Counted from the first letter of the stretch, positions 16,375-26,026 are shown. The stretch is 34,531 nt of DNA from Anaerolineales bacterium (GCA_016932955.1 JAFGBV010000257.1:1-34531); one strand, 5' to 3'. The notes: generated by a model not told the origin, from the letters alone. Translations and numbers: made by a program.

Positions 16375-19300
16375 TCAGGGCATGGGGGAACGATAGATCA
16401 TTGGCAACATGTAGCGATAACCCGCCGGGGCAACAAGCACTTCAAAGGTGAGCTCGTCCATACCACCATCGTCGTCCAGCAGGGTCACGGTGACAGTGTA
16501 GGTACCAGCAGCCGTGTAGGCATGGCTGAGCGGGTAGGCTTGTGTGCCCTCTGGCAGCGGGATGGTCTCCGTCAGGCCATCGGACCAGGCCACGGTGAGG
16601 GTATGCACGTCGAGCCAGCCAGCGTCGAGGAATGCTGCGGTGACTGTGAAGATTTCACCCGTCTTAACGCTCAGATCGGCGATGGGGGAAAGCTCTGGAG
16701 CCACATTTGCCACCGTTACCAGCAGCCAGTCTGAGCCGACACCGCCCAGCTCATCGGTGATAGTGAGAGTGACCGTGTAGGTGTCGTTATCCCCATAGCT
16801 ATGCGTGGGGGTCAGCGTACCGGTCACCATCGCGCCGTCACCGAAGTTCCAGGTAATCTCTACGGCAGCCGGAGCGTGCAGGCCAGGATCGTTATACGCG
16901 CCGGAGAAGGCGACTTCAGATCCTTCATCAGCCACGAGATCGGCGCCAGCATTCACCAACGGATCATCGTTCACCGAGCCAACATGGATGGTTACGGTAG
17001 CAATGTTGGAGTCAAGATCACCATCATTGACAGTAAAGGTGAAGGTGTCGGTGCCGTTCCAGTTCACATCGGGCGTGTAGGTGAAATGGGGCGCAAAGCC
17101 AGTCAGGGCACCGTGCACAGGCACGCCGACCTGCCAGGTGAGCGCTGAGCCCTCCACATCGGTAGCGGTCAGGGTGACATCGACGGCGGTATCTTCGTCA
17201 GTATTCACTGTCTGATCGTCTGCCTCGGGGGCATCATTCACCGGCGAGATAGTGATGGTCACCGTGGCAACATTGGAGTCGACTGTCTCATCATTGACAT
17301 AGAAGGTGAAGCTATCGGGGCCGTAGTAGTGAGCATCCGGAGTATAGGTCAGATTTGGAGCAGTACCACTCAGTATGCCGTGATCCGGAGCGCCGACATG
17401 CCAGGTCAGCGTATCGCCATCGACATCATTGACAACCAGGTTGATATCTATAGCGATATCCTCTGGGGTGGTAACCGCCTGATCTTCGGCCGTTGGATCA
17501 TCATTGACCGGATTGACTGTGATGGTGACAGTCGCTTCATCAGTCCATGGTGCTCTGATCATTGGATACGTGACGAGTTGGTAGGTGAAGGTATCGGTAC
17601 CGAAAAAGTTTTCGTTGGGGATGTATTCGAACGAGCCATCACCCATCAAACTCACCTGGCCATTGACAGGGGGCGTGAGGAGAGCGGTGGAGAGGTTGTC
17701 TTCATCCACATCTTCATCGTTTGCCAGCACACCTGGAGCGGGCACGGTCAATACTGTGTCCTCATCGGTGGTGTACTCATCATCCACTGCAACGGGATCA
17801 TCATTCACTGGAGCGACAATGATGGTCACGGTAGCAATGTTGGAGTCCAATTCGCCATCGTTGACGGTGAAGGTGAAGTTGTCGGTACCGTTCCAGTCTG
17901 CATCGGGTGTGTAGGTCAGGTCGGGAGCGATGCCGCTCAACGTGCCGTGAGCAGGATCGCCAACATCCCAGGTCAAGCTTCCCGGATAGAGGTCCGTTGC
18001 GGTCAGGGTGATCTCCACAGCGAGATCTTCGTCGGTGTACACTGTTTGATCATGAGCAACAGGCAGATCATTGAAGGTGATCTCGACGGTCACATCATCG
18101 GTGTAGCCATACTCATCGGCTACCGCACCGGTGTAGGTGTAAGTGCCAGGCAGGTAGCTGCCATTGATGCGCAGTGGTTTGTCACCGCCACCCGTCAGGT
18201 AGGTCAGCCCGTCCACCAGGGTGTAGTCACTCTCAGCCACCAGCAGGTAGAAGATCGGCTCGTTCCCGTTGATGATCTCCCACATATATGGCTGCCAGGG
18301 CTCGTCATAAGGCGGCGTGCCATCCACACCACGCCCTGCCCAGTAGGTGAAGAAGTCTGCCGGGTAGGTATCCACATAGAATGGATGGTATCCATCAGCC
18401 AGTGGACGGTTGACCACCAGGGTGTTGGAGTCGAGGTAGTACCATTCCACTGCAGGATCGAGCACCATGGTGAAGCCGTCTGCATAGCTGCCGGGTACTT
18501 CTTCCCATGCAACCTGATCCGTCGACTGCCATAGATCCAGGTCCGTCAGCGCCAGGGGATCCAACACGGTGAGGGTAAAGCAAATCTGTTCGTTATCCAC
18601 ATCGATGCAAGCAGTGTCAGCGCCAGCCGTTGCAGGAGCAGTGTAGGTGGACGCCGTCTCGCCATCGGTGAATGTGCTGGCCTCCGGATCAAAGCTGCCG
18701 TTGGTGGCGTTGAATAAAGCCGGTGTGGTATCAGGGACAAAACCACCCGCTGAGGTATCGACATCGTCCGAGTTCCAGATCAGGTCTGCGTTCAGCGTAC
18801 CATTCGCACTGATAAGGATTCCCAGCGGATCAAAGTCTGCAGAGAGCACCAGCCAAGGGTCGGCATCGACGAGGGCATCCACCGGATCGCAATCTACACC
18901 ACCCGGGCCTTCATTGCAACCGAACCAGTTGTTCTCTGCCATGACGGCTGGTGCAGTTGAGGTGATGGCATATTCATTGCCCACAATGCGGTTGTATGCA
19001 GCAACCACGGTGCTGGTATCACTGCCGTCATAACCAATAGAAATCCCGCTTGTGTTGTTTAACAACGTATTCTCAAGGATTGTTCCTTGGGTTCCTGCGC
19101 CGAAGTACGTTGTGATCAGGATGGCAGCAGATGTAGATCCATCACTGGAGGCCACGCCCAGGTTATTGGTGATGGTGTTGCCTTCAATCGTAGCAACGGC
19201 ACCACCACCAAGCTCAATGGCGTAGTCCAACCAATCCCCAGCGCCTTTGCCTGTGTAGGTGTTACCTACAATCAGGGCATCGGTAACAGAAGAGCCAAAG

Positions 19301-22300
19301 GCAATCACGCCAACGCGGCCGATATTGGAGAAGGTATTCCCCATAACGGTCATATTTTCAAACAACACGACTGCCAATCCATCGTATCCAGGATAAGCAA
19401 TATTCTGGATTACATTGTTCGCGATCGTGCCGGTGCCAAAGGAGCGAATCCCCTGCATGATCTGATAACCGGCGCCATCAAGCGTGAGGCCGGAGATATT
19501 GAACTCGACACCCGCATTCACCAGGAACCAGCCACGAGCATCGCCGGAGCCGCCAGTATTGGCAGTGGGCTGGACAATCGTTGTGTCGCGATCCTCACCG
19601 ATCAGGGTAAGATCTTTGGAGATGGCGATCTGCCCTATTTCAGGATAGGCGCCGATCATGACATAGGTTGTGCCAGGGTCAGCCACTGCACCAATCGCCT
19701 CCTGAATGGTGTCAAACGCATCATAACCGATGATATGAACACCTGCACCAACCGGGAAGGAAGGCGTCACTTCAGTACCATCGGGCAGACCCACCCAATC
19801 ATCATCCGCCCAGGTGATCAGCGGGGTTTCAACCGTGACTGTGCTGCAGACAGTCTCATTATCCAGCACAGTACACAAGATGTAGTCTCCCCCTGCCACC
19901 GGCAAGGTTACCTGGGTATCAGCCAGCCCGAGGGTCAGCAAATCGCTATCGGGGTCAACCAGCTCTGCCGGCGTGAAGCCCACCAGGGTAGTTTCTGGCA
20001 GGTAACCATCGCCTGTGGTATCGCCCAGATCGGAGTTATCGGTCAGGTCGGCTGTGAGGGCAAAGGTTGCGCCAGGATCAGCCGTCGCCTCTGCACCGCT
20101 CAGGTTCATCACCAGCCAGGGATCGGCATCCAACGAGCCGCTTGTGGCATTGTTGGCAAGATCACAGCCGCCTGTTCCCGCCGGGCCCTCGTTGCAGCCC
20201 CACCAGTTGTTTTCGACCAACACAGCCGCTGTAGATTGATTGACTACGCCGCCGTAAGCAGAGCCATCCGTTCCGCTGTAGGTCTGCAAGTTGCCATAGA
20301 TGCGGTTCAGGCGAATGACAACGTTGGTCGGACCGGAATTATCCTTGCCTAGCTCACCTACGCGAATTCCGCGCTCGTTGCCGGTGAAAGTGCCATTGGC
20401 GATCAGCACATGATCCAAAGTGGCAGGATAGGTGCTATATGAACCATCGCTGCGCGCTTTGACAGTGAGACCTACGCCTTCCTTCGCGCCGCCGAGTGCA
20501 TTGTCGGTGACCGCAGGGTTAATGAAGGCGATATTTTGATATGTACCGGCCTTTAAATTAATATCGACGCCAGCCATCCAGGGAACAAAGTAAGATGGTA
20601 AAACGCTGCCATCGAAGCCGTTCTCGCTGATGGTGCAATCGGTAAAGGTGGCGTCGGTGAGCTTTTCGGCGTAAATGCCCTTATGGTTGTTGTGATTGAA
20701 GATGGTATTGGTGACGACGACATTGCTGACCGTGCTGGTATCTGCACTGACATGTTTCTGGAAATACCAACCATAGGTTAAATTATTGAAGGCACTGTCA
20801 ACAACCGTCAGGTAATCGAGGGTTGAGGTTAAGTCCACATATAAGCCACGTTCCTGCTCAGTGGAGGGGTTGGTATTGGTGCCAATCACCCAGATGTTAT
20901 CGAGCAAGAGGTAGCTCACATTCGTGCCTGTGGCTTCGGTGAAGCGTCCGACGCTGACACCTGCCTGCCCCACAGGCAACAGGCGCATATCCTGCAGCAG
21001 GATGGGCTGGCTCTGAGAAAGCCCCGAGGCAGCGATCTGAAAGACGCCTACCTTGCTATCAAAGGTAGCCGGCGTGGTGACGATCGTATCGCTTGCAGTA
21101 TCGCCGCTGCCAGCGCCGATGATCTCCACATAGGTATCCACGAGGATGTTTTCCTGGTAGGTTCCAGCAGCGACATAAACCGTGCTGCCTGAGACCATGT
21201 CCACGCCTTCTTGAATGCGCCCTACGGTGCCGGTTTGCGGGCTGTCATTGTCCACCCACAGGGTGTCGAAATCGCCCTGGAAGCCTGGGTCGCTGGAAGT
21301 GTCGGAGCCGGTATCGAGCCAGGGGGTGTAGTCAACATGGGCGCTCACCAGCCCATTGGTCAGAGCGGGGTCATTGCTACCCAACCAGTTGCCAGAGGCG
21401 TCGATATCGCTGCCGGTGAGGTTGCTGATGACGAGGGTGTTGGCGTCAAAGCTGTTGTTGAAGATGGGGGCAGAAAGGGTGGCAGTGGCGCTGATCACCA
21501 CGCCTGTGCCCATATCATCGACAAAGTTTTCTGTCAGATCGAGCAGCGTGCCACCATCGCGCACCATCACACCGGTTTCGGCGTTGGAGAGATCACTGTT
21601 GGCGATGGCTGCTACACTGGAAGCAACAACATCCACACCGATCGAGCCAATGTTGCCGGTGCCGGTATAGGTGAAATCGGTGATAGCGACATTACCATTT
21701 GTATTGAGAGCGACACCGATGGCGACATCGTCTGCTACATTGCCGTCGAAGATGACGGGGAGCAGGCCACTGGCTACACTGAGCCAGGAAAAGCCCACAT
21801 TGGCGCCCTCCACGTTGTTATCAGAGAAGGTGACGGTGGTGGAGGCGCTGGAATGGGAGGTGACCCGGAAGGCAGCCTGTTGGTTCAAGTCAGGGTCATT
21901 GCCAGCATCCAGGTTGGTGAAGGTGTTGCCACTGACCAGGATATCGCTGCTGTGCGCATGACCGTTTTCCCACAAGCCGCGAAGCCGGGCAGGATAGTTT
22001 GCATCCTGGGCATTCAGAACATTAACGGTGTTGTTAATGATCTGCAGCCCGTCGTAACTATCACCGCCGTGGGTGTTGGACTGAAGGGCGACTTCGGAAG
22101 AGTAGCCATACCAGATCGTGGGGGAGGCAGTCGAATGACTGGTGCCGCCGCCATCCAGGTCAATGATGTTGTTGGATATGGTTTGATCTTTCCCATAGGC
22201 CAGGTGGATGCCGATATTCTGATACTGGTCATTGGGGTAGTCCACGCCGTTGAGATCTTGAGCGACGCGCAAATGGTTGTTGTCAATTGTGGTACCCAGG

Positions 22301-24225
22301 TATTGATTGGCGCCGCCGCCGTAATAGAAACTTATGGGTACATCAAAATCATATATCTGAAGGTTAGAGATCGTCCAGTACTGGTTCATGCTGGGTGTGC
22401 CGTACCAGATGCCAAAGAAACCTTCCATATCCACGTCACCAAGATCGCCAGGGCCTTGCACGGTGGCATCGCCGAGGCTGCTTGCAGTGATGGTCACATG
22501 GCTGGTGTTCTGCGGGCCCATGATCCAGTAATCATCCACGTTGCCCGCGCTGCCATCAGCACCCAAGGCCCAGCTACCCAACGCATAGGGCTGATCCCAG
22601 TCAAAGGTGCCATCCAATGTGATCGTCTGATTGGATTGGACACAGGAAATGGCGTTGGCGAGAACGCGGAAGTCGTTCTCTGCCTCGCTGACATCGCCCA
22701 CAGGTGTTACGGTAAAAGCTGCAGGGAGCTGCCAGCCAGTCGTTGCGCCGTCATCGTCAGTGTTGTAAACCATCCAGGGGGCAAAGGACACACCATCTGA
22801 AACTGCCCCACCCCCGCCGCCGGGGTTGTTGGTATGGGCAGGCCCAGAGATATCGTCGAACCAGTTACAGGTGGCGGTCAACGTGTGCGCTGCATCCTGG
22901 CTGGCGATCGAGGCAGTAGTATCCGAGAAAGCATTATTGAGCACGACCACCTCTCGGGCATCTGCGGGATTGGCTCCAGCTGCGCCGATGAACAGGCCAA
23001 CACCAGGATAGGGCGGGTTATAGGGATCTGTGTATCCCGGATTGACTGAGCCGACAATGTTGTTGGTGACCGTTACATTCTGTGGGGGCGTGGTCGGCGC
23101 TGAACCAGTGGGAGTCACCTCGATGCCATAGGCCCAGCCGGCCGAAGTGATATTGCTGATTCCGTTCAGCGTTACGATCACTGTATCCACCACACCCTGC
23201 ACCATAATGCCATCGGCGCCACCGTAGGGAGCGCCAGCAGGGTTGTTGAGATTTTGGATCGTGTTTCCGGCCACGGTGATATTGGTGATGGCGGGGGCAC
23301 TTCCATTGTAAATATGGATGCCCTTGATCGTGCCGCTGCCGTTGCCGGTCATATCGGCAATTAAGTTACCGGTGATCGTGGTATTGCTGGCAGAGACAAA
23401 GATGCCAGCCGCATTAGCGGTGACATTCCCCGGGACAACTTTAAGCTGGTGGACAGTTGCACCGGCAGTACTTACAGTGACATTGCCATTAATGACTGCT
23501 GCATTTGCACTGGAGGGGAGATTATCGCCTTGCAGGGTGATGTCTTTGTTCACAGTGACCGCTTCAGAATATGTCCCTGCCGCGACATTGACTGTGCCAC
23601 CTGATGCGACTGCATCGATACCGTTCTGGATGGTGGCAAAATGGTCATAACCCCAGCCAGGGGTGGAAGAATCAAAATCATCATCTACATAAACGGTTGT
23701 AGGAACAGCCTGTGGCGTGTAGGTGAGAGTGGTGCTGGCAGTCGCCCAGCCGCCTTCATCTTCTGAAACTGCCGCGGCACCTTCCCCGCTGGCGCGAACC
23801 CAGTCTGTATCAGTGCCATCGGTATAGGCAAATTTGTACCACACCTGGGTTGCCTGGGCAGGAACATTGACTTTCCAGCTATCCATTCCAGAGCCACAAT
23901 TTGCCTCCCAGGTAAGCGCAGCCGCTGTCCAATCACCTTGCACAGCAGCGCTAGCATTAATCGTATAGTAGAGTGTGATGCCAGTCAGGTCAAACTGGTA
24001 ACTGCGCGCCCGAACAACCACACTCTGCGTAAGCGATGGATTTGCCGGGGGATAGCGGTAATTAAGCGCTTCTTCCCCACAAACATTGCTGCCGGGGGCA
24101 TGCCCTGCGCCATCCCACTGAACAGTGTTGTCATTGGTGGCTGCCAGAGCAGTGCCCGTAGGCATGAAACCCACCAACAGGATGATAAGGCCCAGCATTA
24201 AGCCAATGCGAACATGATGTTTCAT
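16375..24225 (-). CDS. Giant secreted surface protein: beta-helix segments, tandem cadherin-like/Ig repeats and PKD domains
   Basis: The 2616-residue protein starts with a Sec signal peptide (about 1-28, ending A-L-A) after a GGGAGG ribosome site. An N-terminal beta-sandwich (about 30-170, starting D-N-T-V-Q-W-D-G) resembles the N-terminal domain of some GH13 amylases. Beta-helix segments open with a Y-V-D-D-D or W-V-D-N-D type motif near 176, 988 and 1471 (the first two containing V-A-A-G-T-Y). Four N-W type caps close segments, two of them C-N-E-G-P at about 1339 and 1765. Four tandem-95/cadherin-like repeats run from about 2052, 2142, 2240 and 2330 (N-D-D-P, D-E-D-T, Y-T-P-D). Two PKD-like domains start near 2422 and 2507, the first with W-N-F-G-D-G. 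It ends Y-M-L-P-M-I-Y-R-S-P-M-P. No catalytic residues are evident; an adhesin or glycan-binding role is inferred. It has no partner gene in the same direction. Confidence 0.9.
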   Translation of the reverse strand: MKHHVRIGLMLGLIILLVGFMPTGTALAATNDNTVQWDGAGHAPGSNVCGEEALNYRYPPANPSLTQSVVVRARSYQFDLTGITLYYTINASAAVQGDWTAAALTWEANCGSGMDSWKVNVPAQATQVWYKFAYTDGTDTDWVRASGEGAAAVSEDEGGWATASTTLTYTPQAVPTTVYVDDDFDSSTPGWGYDHFATIQNGIDAVASGGTVNVAAGTYSEAVTVNKDITLQGDNLPSSANAAVINGNVTVSTAGATVHQLKVVPGNVTANAAGIFVSASNTTITGNLIADMTGNGSGTIKGIHIYNGSAPAITNITVAGNTIQNLNNPAGAPYGGADGIMVQGVVDTVIVTLNGISNITSAGWAYGIEVTPTGSAPTTPPQNVTVTNNIVGSVNPGYTDPYNPPYPGVGLFIGAAGANPADAREVVVLNNAFSDTTASIASQDAAHTLTATCNWFDDISGPAHTNNPGGGGGAVSDGVSFAPWMVYNTDDDGATTGWQLPAAFTVTPVGDVSEAENDFRVLANAISCVQSNQTITLDGTFDWDQPYALGSWALGADGSAGNVDDYWIMGPQNTSHVTITASSLGDATVQGPGDLGDVDMEGFFGIWYGTPSMNQYWTISNLQIYDFDVPISFYYGGGANQYLGTTIDNNHLRVAQDLNGVDYPNDQYQNIGIHLAYGKDQTISNNIIDLDGGGTSHSTASPTIWYGYSSEVALQSNTHGGDSYDGLQIINNTVNVLNAQDANYPARLRGLWENGHAHSSDILVSGNTFTNLDAGNDPDLNQQAAFRVTSHSSASTTVTFSDNNVEGANVGFSWLSVASGLLPVIFDGNVADDVAIGVALNTNGNVAITDFTYTGTGNIGSIGVDVVASSVAAIANSDLSNAETGVMVRDGGTLLDLTENFVDDMGTGVVISATATLSAPIFNNSFDANTLVISNLTGSDIDASGNWLGSNDPALTNGLVSAHVDYTPWLDTGSDTSSDPGFQGDFDTLWVDNDSPQTGTVGRIQEGVDMVSGSTVYVAAGTYQENILVDTYVEIIGAGSGDTASDTIVTTPATFDSKVGVFQIAASGLSQSQPILLQDMRLLPVGQAGVSVGRFTEATGTNVSYLLLDNIWVIGTNTNPSTEQERGLYVDLTSTLDYLTVVDSAFNNLTYGWYFQKHVSADTSTVSNVVVTNTIFNHNNHKGIYAEKLTDATFTDCTISENGFDGSVLPSYFVPWMAGVDINLKAGTYQNIAFINPAVTDNALGGAKEGVGLTVKARSDGSYSTYPATLDHVLIANGTFTGNERGIRVGELGKDNSGPTNVVIRLNRIYGNLQTYSGTDGSAYGGVVNQSTAAVLVENNWWGCNEGPAGTGGCDLANNATSGSLDADPWLVMNLSGAEATADPGATFALTADLTDNSDLGDTTGDGYLPETTLVGFTPAELVDPDSDLLTLGLADTQVTLPVAGGDYILCTVLDNETVCSTVTVETPLITWADDDWVGLPDGTEVTPSFPVGAGVHIIGYDAFDTIQEAIGAVADPGTTYVMIGAYPEIGQIAISKDLTLIGEDRDTTIVQPTANTGGSGDARGWFLVNAGVEFNISGLTLDGAGYQIMQGIRSFGTGTIANNVIQNIAYPGYDGLAVVLFENMTVMGNTFSNIGRVGVIAFGSSVTDALIVGNTYTGKGAGDWLDYAIELGGGAVATIEGNTITNNLGVASSDGSTSAAILITTYFGAGTQGTILENTLLNNTSGISIGYDGSDTSTVVAAYNRIVGNEYAITSTAPAVMAENNWFGCNEGPGGVDCDPVDALVDADPWLVLSADFDPLGILISANGTLNADLIWNSDDVDTSAGGFVPDTTPALFNATNGSFDPEASTFTDGETASTYTAPATAGADTACIDVDNEQICFTLTVLDPLALTDLDLWQSTDQVAWEEVPGSYADGFTMVLDPAVEWYYLDSNTLVVNRPLADGYHPFYVDTYPADFFTYWAGRGVDGTPPYDEPWQPYMWEIINGNEPIFYLLVAESDYTLVDGLTYLTGGGDKPLRINGSYLPGTYTYTGAVADEYGYTDDVTVEITFNDLPVAHDQTVYTDEDLAVEITLTATDLYPGSLTWDVGDPAHGTLSGIAPDLTYTPDADWNGTDNFTFTVNDGELDSNIATVTIIVAPVNDDPVAVDDEYTTDEDTVLTVPAPGVLANDEDVDEDNLSTALLTPPVNGQVSLMGDGSFEYIPNENFFGTDTFTYQLVTYPMIRAPWTDEATVTITVNPVNDDPTAEDQAVTTPEDIAIDINLVVNDVDGDTLTWHVGAPDHGILSGTAPNLTYTPDAHYYGPDSFTFYVNDETVDSNVATVTITISPVNDAPEADDQTVNTDEDTAVDVTLTATDVEGSALTWQVGVPVHGALTGFAPHFTYTPDVNWNGTDTFTFTVNDGDLDSNIATVTIHVGSVNDDPLVNAGADLVADEGSEVAFSGAYNDPGLHAPAAVEITWNFGDGAMVTGTLTPTHSYGDNDTYTVTLTITDELGGVGSDWLLVTVANVAPELSPIADLSVKTGEIFTVTAAFLDAGWLDVHTLTVAWSDGLTETIPLPEGTQAYPLSHAYTAAGTYTVTVTLLDDDGGMDELTFEVLVAPAGYRYMLPMIYRSPMP

Positions 24226-24631
24226 CAGAATCCTCCCAAGGTTAGATTATCCAATAGATTTCTGGTCAGGGATAACCAGGGCAATCATCCCGCTAGCACC
24301 TGGCATAAGGAAAAACCCTTACCCTGATATAGAGCATAACATATTGATAGTGGTGTAAATAAAAATTAATTGTCGATTCACCCCTCACGCATAGAATTAT
24401 ATTGCAATTTTTACGTTGCATGCAATAATATAGTGCCATAATATTTCACCAATGCATAGTGATGATATACTTTACGAATACTGACATTCTTCCCGATCGT
24501 GTCACCCCTGATTAAGGATGATGTGAATGCGCGGCAGTTTGCAGAATGACCCGCATAAGGGGCAAGTTATGGAGCCCTGTGAAATGTGCTGGGATGGAAA
24601 TGTTGAGTTTCCTTATAGAAGAGGAGGCGAT
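24226..24631. promoter_or_regulatory. A+T-rich divergent intergenic region
   Basis: About 400 nt separates the divergent giant gene and the hydrolase gene. Much of 24300-24480 is A+T-rich, unlike the coding DNA around it, as expected for promoters. A 10-bp perfect palindrome TTGCATGCAA lies at 24416-24425, with an ATTGCAA half-site at 24401-24407. A TATACT at 24466-24471 could be a plus-strand -10, but no good -35 is visible. A frame open from 24527 continues into the hydrolase; I do not use that start. Confidence 0.4.
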
Positions 24632-25390
24632 ATGTACACAACCGATCAATACGAAGGGATGATAGCAGAGACGGTGATGATGCCGGGGGCGCAGGGCGAA
24701 TGGATCAACGCCTATTACGCTCGCCCATTGGGCAGCGGACCGTTCCCGGGGATGGTGGTGGTGCACCACATGCCCGGCTGGGACGAGTGGTACCGCGAAG
24801 CAACGCACAAATTCGCAGCCTACGGTTACGCGGCCCTCTCACCTAACCTGTACTACCGGTCGGGGCATGGGACGCCAGAAGATGTGGCTGCCAAAGTGCG
24901 CGCGCAGGGAGGCATCCCCGATGAGCAGGTGGTGGGAGACCTGGCAGGCGCGCTGGCGTTCCTGCTTGCCCAGCCCACATGCAACAGCAAGGTGGGCATC
25001 TGGGGCACCTGCTCAGGTGGCAGGCATGCCTACCTGGCAGCCTGCCGCACGCCGGGCTTTGCGGCGGTGGTGGATTGCTGGGGGGGAAGAGTGGTGATGA
25101 CGCCAGAGCAGCTCAACGCCAATTTTCCGGTGGCGCCGCTTGACTATACTAAAGATCTCTCCTGCCCGCTGCTGGGCTTGTTCGGCGAGGAAGATACCAG
25201 CCCCTCCCCAGAACAGGTGGCGATCCACGAGGCCGAGTTGCAGAAATACGGCAAGGAGTACGAGTTCCATATGTACCCTGGCGCAGGGCACGGCTTCTTT
25301 TACCATAACCGCCCGGCATACCGCCAGCAGCAGGCGGTGGATGGATGGATGCGGTTATTCGCTTTCCTGGGAAAGCATCTGAAGGACTGA
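24632..25390 (+). CDS. Dienelactone hydrolase family protein
   Basis: The 252-residue alpha/beta hydrolase has the Cys-nucleophile elbow G-T-C-S-G-G (Cys127), an acid in G-E-E-D-T (Asp188) and His220 in G-A-G-H-G-F, which is the Cys-Asp-His triad of the dienelactone hydrolase family. The oxyanion region V-V-V-H-H-M-P-G-W is near residues 42-50. The family hydrolyses lactones and esters, classically dienelactone in chlorocatechol breakdown; the substrate here is unknown and no aromatic pathway genes are nearby. The ATG at 24632 follows GAGGAGG at 24621-24627; an in-frame start at 24527 would add 35 residues not typical of the family. It is followed 12 nt later by the DUF6295 gene. Confidence 0.9.
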   Translation: MYTTDQYEGMIAETVMMPGAQGEWINAYYARPLGSGPFPGMVVVHHMPGWDEWYREATHKFAAYGYAALSPNLYYRSGHGTPEDVAAKVRAQGGIPDEQVVGDLAGALAFLLAQPTCNSKVGIWGTCSGGRHAYLAACRTPGFAAVVDCWGGRVVMTPEQLNANFPVAPLDYTKDLSCPLLGLFGEEDTSPSPEQVAIHEAELQKYGKEYEFHMYPGAGHGFFYHNRPAYRQQQAVDGWMRLFAFLGKHLKD

Positions 25391-25402
25391 TCGGAGGACA
25401 AG

Positions 25403-25666
25403 ATGTGCACGATGATTGCCAAACAGATCGAGATCGAAGGCAGCGGCAAATCCATGGATGGCTGGTTCACGCTCCGCCAGGCTGCCGTGTCGTATGACCA
25501 CACCTTTCACGCGCCATTCGTTTATGGGCTGAACATCGATTTCACCGACCAGGAGTCCGGAGTGGGAGCGCGTGTAGCGGTGGAGCTGAGCGCAGAGGCT
25601 GCCCGGGCGCTGGTGGCTACAATCGAAGCGGTGCTGGCACAAGCGGAGGCAGAGGGGCACCTTTGA
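25403..25666 (+). CDS. DUF6295 family protein
   Basis: An 87-residue protein starting M-C-T-M-I-A-K-Q-I-E, with G-S-G-K-S-M-D-G-W-F and a later A-R-V-A-V-E-L-S-A-E-A-A-R-A-L, the pattern I recall for DUF6295. It has GGAGG before the ATG and lies 12 nt after the hydrolase, so the two form an operon. No function is established. The close pairing suggests it works with, or regulates, the hydrolase, but this is inference. Confidence 0.82.
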   Translation: MCTMIAKQIEIEGSGKSMDGWFTLRQAAVSYDHTFHAPFVYGLNIDFTDQESGVGARVAVELSAEAARALVATIEAVLAQAEAEGHL

Positions 25667-25756
25667 TGGCAATGAACACACCGTATGTACAGTTGGCGCG
25701 ATAACGTGGAGCCATTAGAAAAATTACTCGTTTGCTGAAAGGCAAGGAAATAGATC

Positions 25757-26017
25757 ATGGACCAGAAAAAGCAAGATGAACTTGAGATCATGAAACAAGA
25801 GCAGGAGAAACTCGGGCAGCAACAGGAACAAGAACGCCAATTGCGGCAGGAGGAACGGCAGGAGTTAGAGAAGCTTCAGGAACAGAAGCGCAAATTACGC
25901 CAGGAAAAGCAACGGCAACTGGATCTGCAACAGGAGCAAAGACGAAAACAAAGGCAGCAGGAACAGCAGCGATTTGACCAGGAACAGGAAAAGAAACGAC
26001 AGGATTCTGCAGAATAA
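25757..26017 (+). CDS. Small charged coiled-coil / single-helix protein
   Basis: An 86-residue protein made almost only of Gln, Glu, Lys, Arg and Leu, with no Cys, Pro, Gly-rich turn or Trp. Repeats such as Q-E-Q-E, L-R-Q-E, K-R-K-L-R-Q-E-K and Q-R-R-K-Q-R-Q-Q-E-Q follow a mixed acidic/basic pattern that would form a long coiled coil or a stable single alpha-helix. An AAGGAA lies about 8 nt before the ATG. I do not recognise a family. The even composition and clear ribosome site support a real gene, but low-complexity translations can arise by chance. Confidence 0.55.
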   Translation: MDQKKQDELEIMKQEQEKLGQQQEQERQLRQEERQELEKLQEQKRKLRQEKQRQLDLQQEQRRKQRQQEQQRFDQEQEKKRQDSAE

Positions 26018-26026
26018 GGCGTTCTT

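Noticed and set aside
16312..16734. Plus-strand ORF after the WD40 lipoprotein
   Set aside because: It begins in the terminator hairpin and then runs antisense through the 3' end of the giant gene.
17329..22800. Long plus-strand ORFs (up to 529 codons) opposite the giant gene
   Set aside because: They lie wholly antisense to a clear modular protein with signal peptide and recognisable domains; their translations show no family features and arise from the codon bias of the real gene.
24527..24631. Upstream start for the dienelactone hydrolase
   Set aside because: No ribosome site, and the added residues are not typical of the family; GAGGAGG precedes the ATG at 24632.
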